Part shown: positions 18,444-28,091 of the stretch, piece by piece | Numbering within the stretch: the first letter of the stretch is position 1 | Layout of the letters: the number at the start of each line of letters is the position of its first letter | Assembly: GCA_038258185.1 (NCBI GenBank) | Contig: JBBSQD010000005.1 | Span: 1-64,000, forward strand | Length of the DNA stretch: 64,000 nt | From: JAIOHN01 sp038258185 | GTDB lineage: Bacteria; Chloroflexota; Anaerolineae; Aggregatilineales; Phototrophicaceae | Direction of reading: 5' to 3' | Notes under the pieces: generated by a model | Databases searched by the model: none | What the model was told of the DNA's origin: nothing | Seen by the model: only the letters and a program-made list of their open reading frames with translations | Made by a program: the position numbers and the translations under genes

Positions 18444-19639
18444 TGTATTGCCTCAATTTCTGCTTCGTAAACCGCGGTGTCGCCATGAAGAATTTCATCT
18501 ACGCTCACGGCGCGGCCCAGTCGTTCAGCTTCTAAAAATCCAAACACCACCGCCAGTGACCGTAATCCCTGTTCACCAGTGACATCCGGTTCGCGGTTAT
18601 TCGCGATGGCATCCACAAAATCCGCCTGCTCGATTGCCAGCAGATTACCATCGGTATCTGCCCAATCCAGCTCATACGTGGTCAGGCGACCCCCGCCGAA
18701 CAGCGCTGCGGTCACATCATCCAGCGCGAAATCCGGCACCAGTTTGAGCAGATCGGCGTCCGTCAGCGCCGTGTCTTTGCCATTCAAACGCTGAGCCAAA
18801 CGCAGTGGTTTGCCAGTACGGTCACCGGGAATGACCAGCGATCCACCTGAGCCATAAATAGCCCGATGGAAAAATCCCTCGCCACGTCCTGCCATGTCCA
18901 GCATCCAGTTGGCGACTGCACCGCTCTGGAATTGCGCCACTCCTACAGATAAATCCTCGGCATCCGCCGGATGCAGCGATCCGTCCTCACGGAGAATACG
19001 CTGTTTATCCACCACGCCATTAAAGCCAAATACACGTTCCAGCGGCCCCAGATAATATTCCAGGATATCGCCATAATGCACACCCATATCCATGACAATA
19101 CCACCGCGATTCTTGAGGTGTCGCCACGGGGTGATAACCACAAATTCGCCGCTGCCAGACGAGGCCTGCATCATCAGGTAAGGCTGACCAACCGCGCCAG
19201 CATCGACCAGCGCTTTACCGAGACGATTAATCGGGTCACGGCGATAATTCTCAGCCACAGCCAGTTTGCGTCCGGCATTGCGGGCGGCCTCCACCAATGC
19301 GCGACCTTCACGCACGGTCAGCGTCATCGGCTTTTCAGACATGACATGCAGTCCAGCATCAAAGGCTTGTAATCCCAGTGACAGATGGGTTTCCGGTGTG
19401 GTCGTCAGAATCACCGCGTCGAGCTGCGCGTTATTCAACAGCGCATCAAAATCGTGATAAATGTCTGGTCGCTTACCCAGTTTTTCGGCAGCGAGATCCG
19501 CTGCCAGCGTGGCATTACCCGGCAGCATGTCGCAGACCGCCACCAGATCAAAGTTCAGCTTTCCAACAGCGTGCAAACGGCCCATGCCGCCAATATGCCG
19601 CCGCCCCATCCCACCACAACCGACAAGTGCCAGATTCAT
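18440..19639 (-). CDS. Gfo/Idh/MocA family oxidoreductase
   Basis: 399 residues. The N-terminal Rossmann domain starts LALVGCGGMGRRHIGGM and contains the family's conserved EKP (SEKPMTLT). The C-terminal alpha/beta domain has GGIVMDMGVHYGDILEYYLG, with the conserved Asp/His pair. These enzymes oxidise sugars or inositols, often at C3, using NAD(P). Overlaps both neighbours by four bases. Confidence 0.9.
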   Translation of the reverse strand: MNLALVGCGGMGRRHIGGMGRLHAVGKLNFDLVAVCDMLPGNATLAADLAAEKLGKRPDIYHDFDALLNNAQLDAVILTTTPETHLSLGLQAFDAGLHVMSEKPMTLTVREGRALVEAARNAGRKLAVAENYRRDPINRLGKALVDAGAVGQPYLMMQASSGSGEFVVITPWRHLKNRGGIVMDMGVHYGDILEYYLGPLERVFGFNGVVDKQRILREDGSLHPADAEDLSVGVAQFQSGAVANWMLDMAGRGEGFFHRAIYGSGGSLVIPGDRTGKPLRLAQRLNGKDTALTDADLLKLVPDFALDDVTAALFGGGRLTTYELDWADTDGNLLAIEQADFVDAIANNREPDVTGEQGLRSLAVVFGFLEAERLGRAVSVDEILHGDTAVYEAEIEAIQ

Positions 19640-20424
19640 GCTCTGGCTCCTTCGGGTAAGTTGAGGCTGTAGCCCAACCCGGTGACATAATCAGCATTAA
19701 ATTGCGCACTATGTGCCGGGGAAATATCGCTGCGGCTGTTTTCAATCACCACCCAGCCGGTAAAAGGCCAACTGTCCAGTTCTGCCAGAATGGCCGGGAA
19801 GTCCAGCCCAATCGTCCCCTCTCCCAGTTCGACAAACTTACCACGCGCCCAGTCCTTCATATGAATATAACCCAGACGTTCCCTATATTTGCGCAGTTGC
19901 GTCACAGAGTCTTCATCAACCAGCGCCACATGCGAAACATCCAGACATAACTGTGTATGCTGGCTACGATCAAGTAAGATGTCGATCTCGGCTTCAGTTT
20001 CAATCGTACAGCCCGTATGCGGATGATAAGCAATCGTGATGCCCTTATCCGCCCCGTAAAGCGCCAGTTCTTCACAGGCGTCAGCCAGATCGGTGTACTC
20101 AGCGTCCGTTGGCGGACGATAACGCAGCCGACCACCCCCCACCAGACCATATTGCGTGGTGCCTAACAACGCCGCGTAATCCATCCGCCGTTTATGGACT
20201 TCGATCTCATTACGGTTGGTCGGAACACTGATACTGCTGAAATACGCCGGAACCTGTAAGCCGTTCAACAGACTGCGCAGATGATCAGGCGTGCCCAGCC
20301 AGTCAAGTGTGTGGTCAAACAGTTCAACTGCGTGCCAGCCACTTGCCTGAATTTCACTCAACGCAGCAACCATGTCGCAGGTGGTCGTCCAATTGATCGT
20401 ACTGTAACCAAAACTAAGGGTCAT
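19636..20424 (-). CDS. Sugar phosphate isomerase/epimerase family protein
   Basis: 262 residues, TIM barrel. Segments include GITIAYHPHTGCTIE, LCLDVSHVALVDED (Asp/His metal ligands), LGYIHMKDWARG (His) and WVVIENSRSD (Glu). A second enzyme of the AP_endonuc_2 fold in the operon, only distantly similar to the other. ATGA overlaps at both ends. Confidence 0.84.
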   Translation of the reverse strand: MTLSFGYSTINWTTTCDMVAALSEIQASGWHAVELFDHTLDWLGTPDHLRSLLNGLQVPAYFSSISVPTNRNEIEVHKRRMDYAALLGTTQYGLVGGGRLRYRPPTDAEYTDLADACEELALYGADKGITIAYHPHTGCTIETEAEIDILLDRSQHTQLCLDVSHVALVDEDSVTQLRKYRERLGYIHMKDWARGKFVELGEGTIGLDFPAILAELDSWPFTGWVVIENSRSDISPAHSAQFNADYVTGLGYSLNLPEGARA

Positions 20425-21119
20425 GAAGCATCCTCTTGAGGTACCGTTCCTTTTGCCGTATAAGGATCGGTGATAATCAACGAAATAAAAATAAGTGGTA
20501 CATAACCTGCATTACTGATTTCGTGCGGGGTTGTCGCCGGGATATGCTGATACTGATTAGCCGCCAGCGTACCGCTTAGAGTATGAAAACGCAGATTGGC
20601 CGTACCCTGAACGATATACACAATCCGTTCCCGCAGATCAATCGTGCGCGGGCCTTCGCTCATGCCGGGTTGCAGCGTGATCTTCTCACACGCGAAATGT
20701 TCGTTGGATGGCAGTGTGTCCGACGTAAACACATTGGCATACGGGGCATCACCCTCAAAATTATCCGGTGTGAAGTTCTCATGACGCAACCGTTTGTATT
20801 TGTGATTGGGTCCCACAGCGACAAAAAAGCAAACCGGATCATCACCTGCAAACCAGTAATTATGGTATTTATTCGGCGGCATAATCATAAAATCGCCGGG
20901 GCCATAGACGCGCTTGCTGCCACCCACCTGAATTTCAAGCTGCCCCTGAGCCATAAAGCCGATTTCGGTCGCGTCATCATGGACATGCGGCGTCGGGCCG
21001 AGCCAATCATTATTAAACCAATCGACATCTGGTGTCCAGATAAGTGGCAGGCCGCGGCAGCGCTCGGCAAAAATGCGCGGCTGCGCCATCCAGGTGTCGA
21101 GATTAATTTTCTCCGTCAT
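20421..21119 (-). CDS. Bicupin protein
   Basis: 232 residues with two cupin halves. The first has HVHDDATEIGFMAQGQLEIQVGG and GPGDFMIMPPNKYHNYW. The second has ERIVYIVQGTANLRFHT and QYQHIPATTPHEISN. His residues could bind a metal. Might be a sugar-keto isomerase or lyase; the function cannot be fixed from sequence. It sits between the permeases and the catabolic enzymes. Confidence 0.75.
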   Translation of the reverse strand: MTEKINLDTWMAQPRIFAERCRGLPLIWTPDVDWFNNDWLGPTPHVHDDATEIGFMAQGQLEIQVGGSKRVYGPGDFMIMPPNKYHNYWFAGDDPVCFFVAVGPNHKYKRLRHENFTPDNFEGDAPYANVFTSDTLPSNEHFACEKITLQPGMSEGPRTIDLRERIVYIVQGTANLRFHTLSGTLAANQYQHIPATTPHEISNAGYVPLIFISLIITDPYTAKGTVPQEDAS

Positions 21120-21122
21120 CTA

Positions 21123-22013
21123 TTACCCTTTCAAACCGCTGGTGACAAAACCCTGAACAATATAACGCTGCGCCACCAGGAACATAATCACCATAGGCAA
21201 AACCATCAGCGTTGAAATTGCCATAATATAATCGGTACGAGCCAGCCCGGTATTAACCGATAACTGGAAAAAATTCAAACCGATGGACAAAGTGAAATTG
21301 TCCGGATTGCGCAGATAAATGAGTGGGCCAAAAAAATCGTTCCAGACCGCCAGAATCGTCAGCAGGCCAATCGAAACCAGCGCCGGACGTGACAGCGGAA
21401 GATAAATACGCAACCAGATCGTGAAGTGATTGGCACCATCAATGATGGCGGCTTCATCCAGTTCACGCGGGATCTGCATAAAAAACTGGCGCATCAGGAA
21501 AATATTGACCGCCCCACCCCCAAACCACGGTGGCACAATCAAAGGCAGAAAGGTATCCAACCAGCCAATTTTGCTGAACAGGATATACAGCGGAATCAGT
21601 GTAACCTGTGGTGGCAGCATCACCGATGCCAGCACAAACATAAACCAGATATTGCGCCCCGGAAATTTCAAACGCGCAAAACCATAGGCGCAGAGTGATG
21701 ATGTAATCAGCACGCCGGGAAGAATACCAAACAGAATGATAAGCGTATTCATCGTCCAGCGCGGAAATTGCGTGACACCATATGTCCACGCTTCGGGGTA
21801 GTTACTTAGGCGCAATTCATTCGGTAAAAAAGTGGGCGGATAGGTATTGATTTCGGTAAAGGGCTTGAGCGACGTGCTGACCATCACAATCAGAGGCAGC
21901 AGATAAATCAGTGCCCCACCGAGCAGCAACAGATAAATAAATGACTTATTAAACCGCTGCCGCCGACGGGCAGACTGGTTTGAGGTAAATGCAGTTTGAA
22001 CAATACTTGTCAT
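21123..22013 (-). CDS. Carbohydrate ABC transporter permease (MalG-like)
   Basis: 296 residues with six predicted helices. The EAA loop reads IPRELDEAAIIDGANHFTIWLRIYLPLSRPAL. Starts four bases inside the upstream permease gene. Forms the membrane channel of a CUT1-family sugar importer together with the upstream permease. No ATPase gene is in this operon, so a shared MsiK-like ATPase encoded elsewhere is likely. Confidence 0.93.
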   Translation of the reverse strand: MTSIVQTAFTSNQSARRRQRFNKSFIYLLLLGGALIYLLPLIVMVSTSLKPFTEINTYPPTFLPNELRLSNYPEAWTYGVTQFPRWTMNTLIILFGILPGVLITSSLCAYGFARLKFPGRNIWFMFVLASVMLPPQVTLIPLYILFSKIGWLDTFLPLIVPPWFGGGAVNIFLMRQFFMQIPRELDEAAIIDGANHFTIWLRIYLPLSRPALVSIGLLTILAVWNDFFGPLIYLRNPDNFTLSIGLNFFQLSVNTGLARTDYIMAISTLMVLPMVIMFLVAQRYIVQGFVTSGLKG

Positions 22014-22945
22014 TGTTTGACCTCGCCTTCATAGTAAACCCACAGCGGTGAGGAACGGAATATCATCAGTGTAAGAATGAGGACAAAAATGAATAACACC
22101 CACGCCATCGACGACGCATAACCCATCTCAAACCAATTGAATGCTTTGTCATACAGATTCAGATTGTAGAAATAGGTCGCTTTCGATGGGCCGCCCTCGG
22201 TAATAATGAAGGCTGGCACAAAGAATTGAAACGCGCCGATAAAACCCGTAACGACGTTAAAAAAGATAGTTGGCGTGAGCATGGGCAAAGTGATGCGCAA
22301 AAATCGCTGCCACGCACTAGCCCCGTCAATCTTGGACGAGTCATACAGTTCTTCGGGAACCTGTTGCAGTCCAGCCACATAAAAAATTGTTGTCACGACC
22401 CCGCCAGTCCATACAGCGATCAACACCATTGCCACCTGTGCCCAATCCTGCGAACCCAGCCAGTTAACCCCCTGTATTCCAAACATTTCCAGAATAGCGT
22501 TGACCGGCCCGAACTGGGCATTAAACAGATATTTGAACAGCAGTGCCGACGCGACAAATGGCACAATAATCGGCAGATAAAAGAAGGTGCGGAAAAGATA
22601 CATGCCGCGCACTTTTTGCGTCAGCAGGGTGGCCACACCCAGGCTGACCACCTGCCCGATTGCCATACTGGCGATGGCAAATCGTAGTGTCACGCCAATC
22701 GAACGTGCGAAATCGCGGTCACGTGTGAACAGCTTAATATAGTTATCGAAAGCGACAAACTCTGGTTCGCTCATGATGTTGTAGTCGGTCAGGCTGTAAT
22801 AAGCCGAGGCGATCATCGGCCCAATCGTAAAAATAATCAGCCCTAAAACGACTGGCATAATAAACAGATAGCCCTGAATGGTGTCTCGCCAGAAGTGCGG
22901 GTTTCGTTTCGGAAGCGGTTTTACATTAGCAGCAATCGTAGCCAT
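22010..22945 (-). CDS. Carbohydrate ABC transporter permease (MalF-like)
   Basis: 311 residues from ATG 22945, preferred because GAGAG lies nine bases upstream and MATIAANVKPLPKR is a normal cytoplasmic N-terminus. A longer frame (to 23017) has no SD. It has six helices, starting IQGYLFIMPVVLGLIIFTIGP. EAA loop: VPEELYDSSKIDGASAWQRFLRITLPML. Confidence 0.92.
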   Translation of the reverse strand: MATIAANVKPLPKRNPHFWRDTIQGYLFIMPVVLGLIIFTIGPMIASAYYSLTDYNIMSEPEFVAFDNYIKLFTRDRDFARSIGVTLRFAIASMAIGQVVSLGVATLLTQKVRGMYLFRTFFYLPIIVPFVASALLFKYLFNAQFGPVNAILEMFGIQGVNWLGSQDWAQVAMVLIAVWTGGVVTTIFYVAGLQQVPEELYDSSKIDGASAWQRFLRITLPMLTPTIFFNVVTGFIGAFQFFVPAFIITEGGPSKATYFYNLNLYDKAFNWFEMGYASSMAWVLFIFVLILTLMIFRSSPLWVYYEGEVKQ

Positions 22946-23048
22946 ATTTTTCACTCTCAAATCCGATCTCACACCTGACCCAACCCTCTGATGAGAGTCG
23001 ATCAGGTGCGAGGTCATTACTTATTTTAGATAATCGGTCGTGTGTGGC

Positions 23049-24326
23049 TTACTCGATCGTATCGTCAATACAGTACTGAATTTCTTCATTGGCGAAACCA
23101 AACGCATCTTCAACGGATTCATTACCGCGCAGAACGGTATCAAACGCGTCATTAATCAATTGATTGATCTGACCCGCGTACAGACTGCCGCATTCACCCG
23201 GGAAATAGGTGGGCAGAATGCCATTCGCGCCATTTTCGAGGAAGGCGTTGATATTCTCCGGCGGGGCTTCGCGGTTCAGAATGTCCATATCATCGGCCAG
23301 TGACATCAGCAGTGGTGTGCCGGAGTAATTCATAGCAACCGCTTTCTGAATTTCTGGTGAAAGCATATTCTTGACGAAATCCCAGGCTAATTCAGGGTCA
23401 CGTGCATTGGCTGAAATCGCAAAGCCGTACGTTCCCATACCCGTCACTTTACCGTTGGGCTGTGAAGGGATAACTTCAACATCCCAATCAAACGGCTGAG
23501 GATCAAGCGCCCGGAGCGCGTTCATCTGGCCGGCAATGGTGAAACTCATCGCACATTTACCTACAAAGAAGCAGTCACCACCGGCATCAAAATCAAGCGG
23601 TTGGCCAATACCATGCTCTGTCCACATACCACTCAAAGCTGATAACCCGGCCAGCGATTCCGGTGAATTCAAGGTAACGGTACGGCCATCTTCAGCCAAT
23701 AAGCTACCACCATGGCCGACTATCCACGGGACATAAACAGCCCACCAGACTGGCGCAGTATTGGGGATGCAGAAGTTACCGCTCTGCTCCAGGATAATCT
23801 TGCAGGAGTCAATCAGATCATCCCAAGTCCACTCAGCAGTCGGCAGCGGCGCACCTGCTTCTTCGAACATGGTTTTGTTATAATACATCGTCACGACATC
23901 ATAAGATGAGGGTATCATGTACAGGCCGGAGTCACCTTCTACGCGACCCAGGTCAAGCATGATCGGAACCACATCATTGATGTCCATGACCGTATCATTC
24001 TCGGCATACCCTTGCATATCCAGTACAATCTTGTTCTGGACAAACGGGACAACGAACAAGTCAGCGATAAAGATCACATCTGGCAGTGTGCCAGCAGCGG
24101 CCTGGGCAGTCAGTGCGCCTGCATAATCGTCAGTGACGTATTCAACTTTGACTTCAACATCGGGATGGTCTTCCTGAAACTTGTCCACGAGCATCTCATT
24201 GACGTTATCAATAAATGCGCCGGTGAGAGTACCAAAACGTATTTCTGTTGTTTCCTGGGCGCTTACAAAGCTCAGGCTGAGTAAGGCGATTGCCAAAGCA
24301 GCAAGGATCATCTTTCGTAAAATCAT
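23049..24326 (-). CDS. Extracellular sugar-binding protein, family 1 (ABC transporter)
   Basis: 425 residues from ATG 24326, chosen because GGAG stands nine bases upstream and the protein then begins with a clean signal peptide (MILRKMILAALAIALLSLSF, cleavage after VSA). There is no lipobox Cys. Family features: MYYNKTMFEEAGAPLP, EWTWDDLIDSC, GKCAMSFTIAGQM. First gene of the operon, behind a near-consensus promoter. Binds an unknown sugar outside the membrane. Confidence 0.92.
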   Translation of the reverse strand: MILRKMILAALAIALLSLSFVSAQETTEIRFGTLTGAFIDNVNEMLVDKFQEDHPDVEVKVEYVTDDYAGALTAQAAAGTLPDVIFIADLFVVPFVQNKIVLDMQGYAENDTVMDINDVVPIMLDLGRVEGDSGLYMIPSSYDVVTMYYNKTMFEEAGAPLPTAEWTWDDLIDSCKIILEQSGNFCIPNTAPVWWAVYVPWIVGHGGSLLAEDGRTVTLNSPESLAGLSALSGMWTEHGIGQPLDFDAGGDCFFVGKCAMSFTIAGQMNALRALDPQPFDWDVEVIPSQPNGKVTGMGTYGFAISANARDPELAWDFVKNMLSPEIQKAVAMNYSGTPLLMSLADDMDILNREAPPENINAFLENGANGILPTYFPGECGSLYAGQINQLINDAFDTVLRGNESVEDAFGFANEEIQYCIDDTIE

Positions 24327-24432
24327 AATAGTTATCTCCAAAATATAGTTTAACAAGGTCATTATTTGAAAGGAGATAGTTTTATCACTTTGTGAGGCAC
24401 CTCCTTGATTTAATATTTGGAAATTTTCTAAA

Positions 24433-24487
24433 TTCGAATATTATTAACGATAATCGAAAATATAAAACATTCCAATCATCCTGTCAA
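24433..24487 (-). promoter_or_regulatory. Strong sigma70-type promoter with GntR operator-like palindrome
   Basis: On the minus strand TTGACA (24487-24482) and TATATT (24464-24459) have ideal 17-base spacing. Directly downstream, 24458-24433 is an imperfect 26-bp palindrome with TTCGA arms (20 of 26 positions symmetric). That is where a repressor would cover the start site of the sugar operon. The divergent GntR gene begins 47 bases from the palindrome and is the obvious candidate. Confidence 0.75.
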
Positions 24488-24504
24488 ATAGGAGTAGTAA
24501 ATCT

Positions 24505-25194
24505 ATGCCTGATTCATTCTTATCAAACAACGATGGCCGACAGACTTTGGCCGAACACGTCCAGCGGCGAATCCGTGAAGCGATACTGACGCAGGATTTT
24601 GAACCCGGGGAACGCATTGATCAGAATCAGATTGCCGATAAGCTGAGTGTGAGTGTGGCACCTGTCCGCGAGGCATTGCGACTGCTGGAAGCGGAGGGAT
24701 TGGTCAAAATCATTCCACGCCGTGGCGCGTTTGTCACTGAAATCTCAATCACCGATCTGAATAATCTGTATTTTGCGCGCAAGCTACTCGAAGGTGAAAC
24801 GATTGCACAGGCGGTAATGTATCTGACCAAGACGGATTTTGACGCTTTGCAAACACTGATCAGCCAGTTAGAGCAGGCTGCTAATGCGAATGATGTCAAC
24901 AATTACATCCCACTCAACCGCGAATTTCATATGCGCATCTACTCCGCGCTGCAAAATCCGCATCTTTTGCAGATGATCCAGCAGTTGTGGGAGCGCAGTG
25001 AATTATATCGCTATCAGTATATGCTCGTGATCCACAACAATGAACGGATTCATCGGGAGCACCTGGCTATCCTCGATGCCTGTCTCCGACGGGATCAGGC
25101 GGCAGCCAAAGAGGCGGCTGTAAGCCACATAGAGGGTACACAAACTGAGTTAAATCAGTTCTTTGCCGAGCGACTAAAACATAAAGAGAGTTGA
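24505..25194 (+). CDS. GntR family transcriptional regulator (FadR/FCD type)
   Basis: 229 residues. Winged helix ~10-75 (AEHVQRRIREAILTQDFEPGERI, VSVAPVREALRLLEAEGLV) and an all-helical FCD ligand domain. Candidate metal ligands: D in ITDLNNLYFARKLLEG, H in NREFHMRIYSA, H in REHLAILDAC and H in AVSHIEG. Divergent from the sugar ABC operon; likely released from DNA by an acid or sugar metabolite of that pathway. Confidence 0.92.
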   Translation: MPDSFLSNNDGRQTLAEHVQRRIREAILTQDFEPGERIDQNQIADKLSVSVAPVREALRLLEAEGLVKIIPRRGAFVTEISITDLNNLYFARKLLEGETIAQAVMYLTKTDFDALQTLISQLEQAANANDVNNYIPLNREFHMRIYSALQNPHLLQMIQQLWERSELYRYQYMLVIHNNERIHREHLAILDACLRRDQAAAKEAAVSHIEGTQTELNQFFAERLKHKES

Positions 25195-25304
25195 GCGAAC
25201 TGCAATACCCAGCCACATACATCAACTTTACAAAAACCCGCCAGCTCAGTTAACCCATAGGATGAACCGAGCAGGTGCTGACTATTAGAATCATCGTATT
25301 AGGT

Positions 25305-26225
25305 TTATGGCTGTTGGATGCCGCACGTGTTTAAGGTAATCGCATACAGAGATGTACCCGCAGTGATGAAAAGTTGATTTTTCTCCGCGCCGCCAAAAGT
25401 ACAGTTTGAGACTGTTTCCGGTACAAGTATGCGTCCTAATTTCTCGCGGTCTTCGGTATAAACCTGAATGCTGTCTTTAGAGCTGATGTAGAGATAGCCA
25501 TTATGATCAAAACGAAAGCCATCGGGTAAACCGGGGCTAATCTCGACAAAAAGTCTGCCATTGGCCAGCGTTTTTCCATCAATCACATCAAAAACACGCA
25601 CATGATGATTGCCGTGCGGATCATGTGATCCGGCTGTATCACTCACATACAGGCGCTTTTCATCCGGTGAAAAAGCCAGGCCATTCGGTTTTACAAAATC
25701 GCTGGCCACAATCGTTAAGTCACCGGTTTCGGCATCAAAGCGATAGACGAAATCCCCGGGAACTTCATGCGGTGAGGCGGTTCCCTCTCGTGTCCCTGCC
25801 AGAATACCGTAGGCCGGGTCGGTAAACCAGATTGTATTATCAGACTTTACGACAAGATCATTGGGCGAATTCAAACGCAGACCATGATAGCGATCCACTA
25901 ATGTAATAACCGACCCATCGTGTTCTGTCCGGCTCACCCGCCGATTACCATGTTCACAGCTAATCAAGCGCCCTTCCTGATCGCGGTAATTACCATTTGT
26001 ATAATTTGAGGGTTGCCTGAAAACCGATACACCCTCAACCGGCGACCACTTCAGCATGCGATTATTCGGAATGTCGCTCCACACGACATACTCGTCGCCA
26101 TCATTATTAAAGTAAACCGGGCCTTCAACCCAATCGCCGCCTGAGCCAAGCTGCTCAAGTTTAGACTCTGGCAGCAAAAGGCGCTCAAAACGTTCATCCA
26201 GAATTTCAAAACCGTCTCGTTTCAT
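25305..26225 (-). CDS. SMP-30/gluconolactonase/LRE family protein
   Basis: 306 residues forming a six-bladed propeller. EGPVYFNNDGDEYVVWSDI (Glu metal ligand), LRLNSPNDLVVKSDNTIWFTDP (Asn) and FVKPNGLAFSPDEKRLYVSDT (Asn/Asp) are the standard metal-site loops. Hydrolyses aldonolactones, the expected product of sugar oxidation by the Gfo/Idh/MocA or SDR enzymes nearby. Convergent with the GntR gene. Confidence 0.88.
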   Translation of the reverse strand: MKRDGFEILDERFERLLLPESKLEQLGSGGDWVEGPVYFNNDGDEYVVWSDIPNNRMLKWSPVEGVSVFRQPSNYTNGNYRDQEGRLISCEHGNRRVSRTEHDGSVITLVDRYHGLRLNSPNDLVVKSDNTIWFTDPAYGILAGTREGTASPHEVPGDFVYRFDAETGDLTIVASDFVKPNGLAFSPDEKRLYVSDTAGSHDPHGNHHVRVFDVIDGKTLANGRLFVEISPGLPDGFRFDHNGYLYISSKDSIQVYTEDREKLGRILVPETVSNCTFGGAEKNQLFITAGTSLYAITLNTCGIQQP

Positions 26226-26369
26226 AAATCACCACTCAGTTTATTAGATAAGAAGAAATAGCAGTAATGTACCCAATCGGAACTTCTTCGGCAATTACAC
26301 GGTTCACATGGCAAAAGGTGGCTCATCAATGTTAAAGTGCAGCTTTATTCTGAAGAACAGGATTACCTT

Positions 26370-27128
26370 ATGAATTTGTTTGATCTGAATGGCAAAAAAG
26401 CCCTTGTGACCGGCGGAACCCGTGGACTCGGCTATGGGATGGCAGAAGCCATGCTGGAAAATGGCGCAGAAACCGCGATTATCGGTGTATCAGATGGCGT
26501 TCAAAACGTGGCGCAATCTCTCAAGGACACGACTGGAAATAATTGCATCCCTATTCAGGCGGATTTAGGTGACCGTGAGCAACTCCGTCAAGTGTTTGAC
26601 AAAGCACTGACGCAATTAGGAACACTCGACATTTTGATTGTCAATCATGGCATTCAGCGCCGCGCCCCTGCTGAAGAATTCGCAATGGACGACTGGGATA
26701 AAGTGCTTGAAGTCAACTTATCGTCTATGTTCCTGCTGAATCAGTTGGCTGGGCAAGTCATGTTAGCCAAAGGCTACGGCAAGATTATCAATATTGCCTC
26801 AATGTTAACCTTCATTGGCGGCATTACCGTGCCAGCTTATGCCGCGGCAAAGGGCGGAGTCGGCCAGTTAACGATGGCCTTATCCAACGAATGGGCTGGG
26901 CGCGGTGTGAATGTCAATGCCATTGCGCCGGGTTATATGGATACCGATATGAACGTGGCGCTGATTGCTGATGCGGAGCGCAACGCGGGGATTCTGGCGC
27001 GGATACCAGCGAAACGTTGGGGAAACAGCCATGATATAAAGGGTGCAGCCATTTTCCTGGCTTCGGCGGCGTCAGACTATGTGAATGGGATCATTCTACC
27101 CGTGGATGGTGGTTGGCTGGGTCGCTAA
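26370..27128 (+). CDS. SDR family oxidoreductase
   Basis: 252 residues from ATG 26370, preceded by CAGGA; a GTG at 26337 would add an unusual tail. TGGTRGLGYGM cofactor loop, VNHG (NNAG equivalent), Ser in INIASML, Tyr/Lys in YAAAKGG and the terminus VNGIILPVDGGWLGR. Similar to gluconate 5-dehydrogenase/2-deoxy-D-gluconate 3-dehydrogenase types. Divergent from the lactonase gene, so probably part of the same sugar-acid regulon. Confidence 0.87.
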   Translation: MNLFDLNGKKALVTGGTRGLGYGMAEAMLENGAETAIIGVSDGVQNVAQSLKDTTGNNCIPIQADLGDREQLRQVFDKALTQLGTLDILIVNHGIQRRAPAEEFAMDDWDKVLEVNLSSMFLLNQLAGQVMLAKGYGKIINIASMLTFIGGITVPAYAAAKGGVGQLTMALSNEWAGRGVNVNAIAPGYMDTDMNVALIADAERNAGILARIPAKRWGNSHDIKGAAIFLASAASDYVNGIILPVDGGWLGR

Positions 27129-27434
27129 GTTCACGCTGATACAAGCCTGATTTTATACCCCTCCGGTAATATTTTTTCGATGAGCTTTAATTTTTGCAGC
27201 TTTTAAATTACAAAATATATTACATCCTATTAACTCGCAGATGATGGCGGTGCTTAGGCCTACCAATTCATGTATGATCTGGTCTATTATATACAGTTTG
27301 TGCTTTGCCGAATTTATATATGACACTGAGGGTCACATGGCCTATCCTGAAATAAACCATATGGCCTTAATAAACTTTATATTTGTTTGGTATTCTTAAG
27401 CTCGAGTCAACCTAGCTTGTAGCCGGAAATTTGC
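27129..27434. other. Intergenic region upstream of the ECF sigma gene
   Basis: 306 AT-rich bases with no convincing ORF. Two similar segments, CACATGGCCTA (about 27335) and CATATGGCCTTA (about 27359), form a loose direct repeat. A promoter for the sigma factor gene must lie here, but no specific pair can be asserted. Confidence 0.4.
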
Positions 27435-27992
27435 ATGAGTGTTCCATCATCCCACAATCAAAGTCACCTCATGAAGCGTATTATCGAGCGTGACGAAACT
27501 GCGCTGTCAGAAATGTATTCTGCATATGGCGCTCAGGTTTATGGCGTCGCGCTCTATATTCTCAACAATAGTGTGCTGGCTGAAGAAGCCACCCAGGATA
27601 CCTTTTTTAAGGTTTGGAACAGCGCCCGACGTTGGGATGAGAACAAAGGCAAAATCAGCACCTGGGTTTTGACCATTGCCCGTTTCACTGCCATTGATAT
27701 TTTACGCCGAGAGAAACGGCATTTTCACGATTCAGGGACGAGTATTGACGATATTCCCTTGCAGACCGCTGGTTTGAGATGGGACTCGAGTTGGCATGAT
27801 AGTGAACTTTTGAAATCGCTCATTTCCCAGCTACCTGAAGAACAAATTCAGGCGATTGAATTAGCCTTCTTTAAAGATATGACCCATCAGGAAATTGCGG
27901 ACCATTTATCACAGCCGTTGGGTACCGTCAAAAGCCGTATTCGCAACGGCTTGCAGTCGCTTCGGGGTCTGTGGTTAATGGAAACCCGTTAG
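27435..27992 (+). CDS. ECF-type RNA polymerase sigma factor (SigK-like)
   Basis: 185 residues. Region 2: ALYILNNSVLAEEATQDTFFKVW, then TWVLTIARFTAIDILRREKR. Region 4: LPEEQIQAIELAFFKDMTHQEIADHLSQPLGTVKSRIRNGL. The downstream anti-sigma gene of RskA type completes the pair. It probably reads an envelope or redox signal and activates its own operon. Confidence 0.92.
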   Translation: MSVPSSHNQSHLMKRIIERDETALSEMYSAYGAQVYGVALYILNNSVLAEEATQDTFFKVWNSARRWDENKGKISTWVLTIARFTAIDILRREKRHFHDSGTSIDDIPLQTAGLRWDSSWHDSELLKSLISQLPEEQIQAIELAFFKDMTHQEIADHLSQPLGTVKSRIRNGLQSLRGLWLMETR

Positions 27993-28091
27993 ATCAACAG
28001 TGAAAAGTGATCCTATCAGAGTTTTATTGCGAATATATAATAAAGACAATTCTTCATATGGATATTTAACGATAGAAGAACCGATTAAGTG

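Noticed and set aside
14570..24326. Assignment of the sugar operon as a sulfoquinovose (sulfo-SMO) pathway
   Set aside because: The LLM enzyme fits, but no flavin reductase, no GH31 sulfoquinovosidase and no SQ-specific residues could be confirmed.
24363..24420. Leader mini-ORF (GTG followed by seven codons) in front of the binding-protein gene
   Set aside because: The AAGGAGG is 11 bases from the GTG and the peptide has no regulatory codon run; also consistent with chance.
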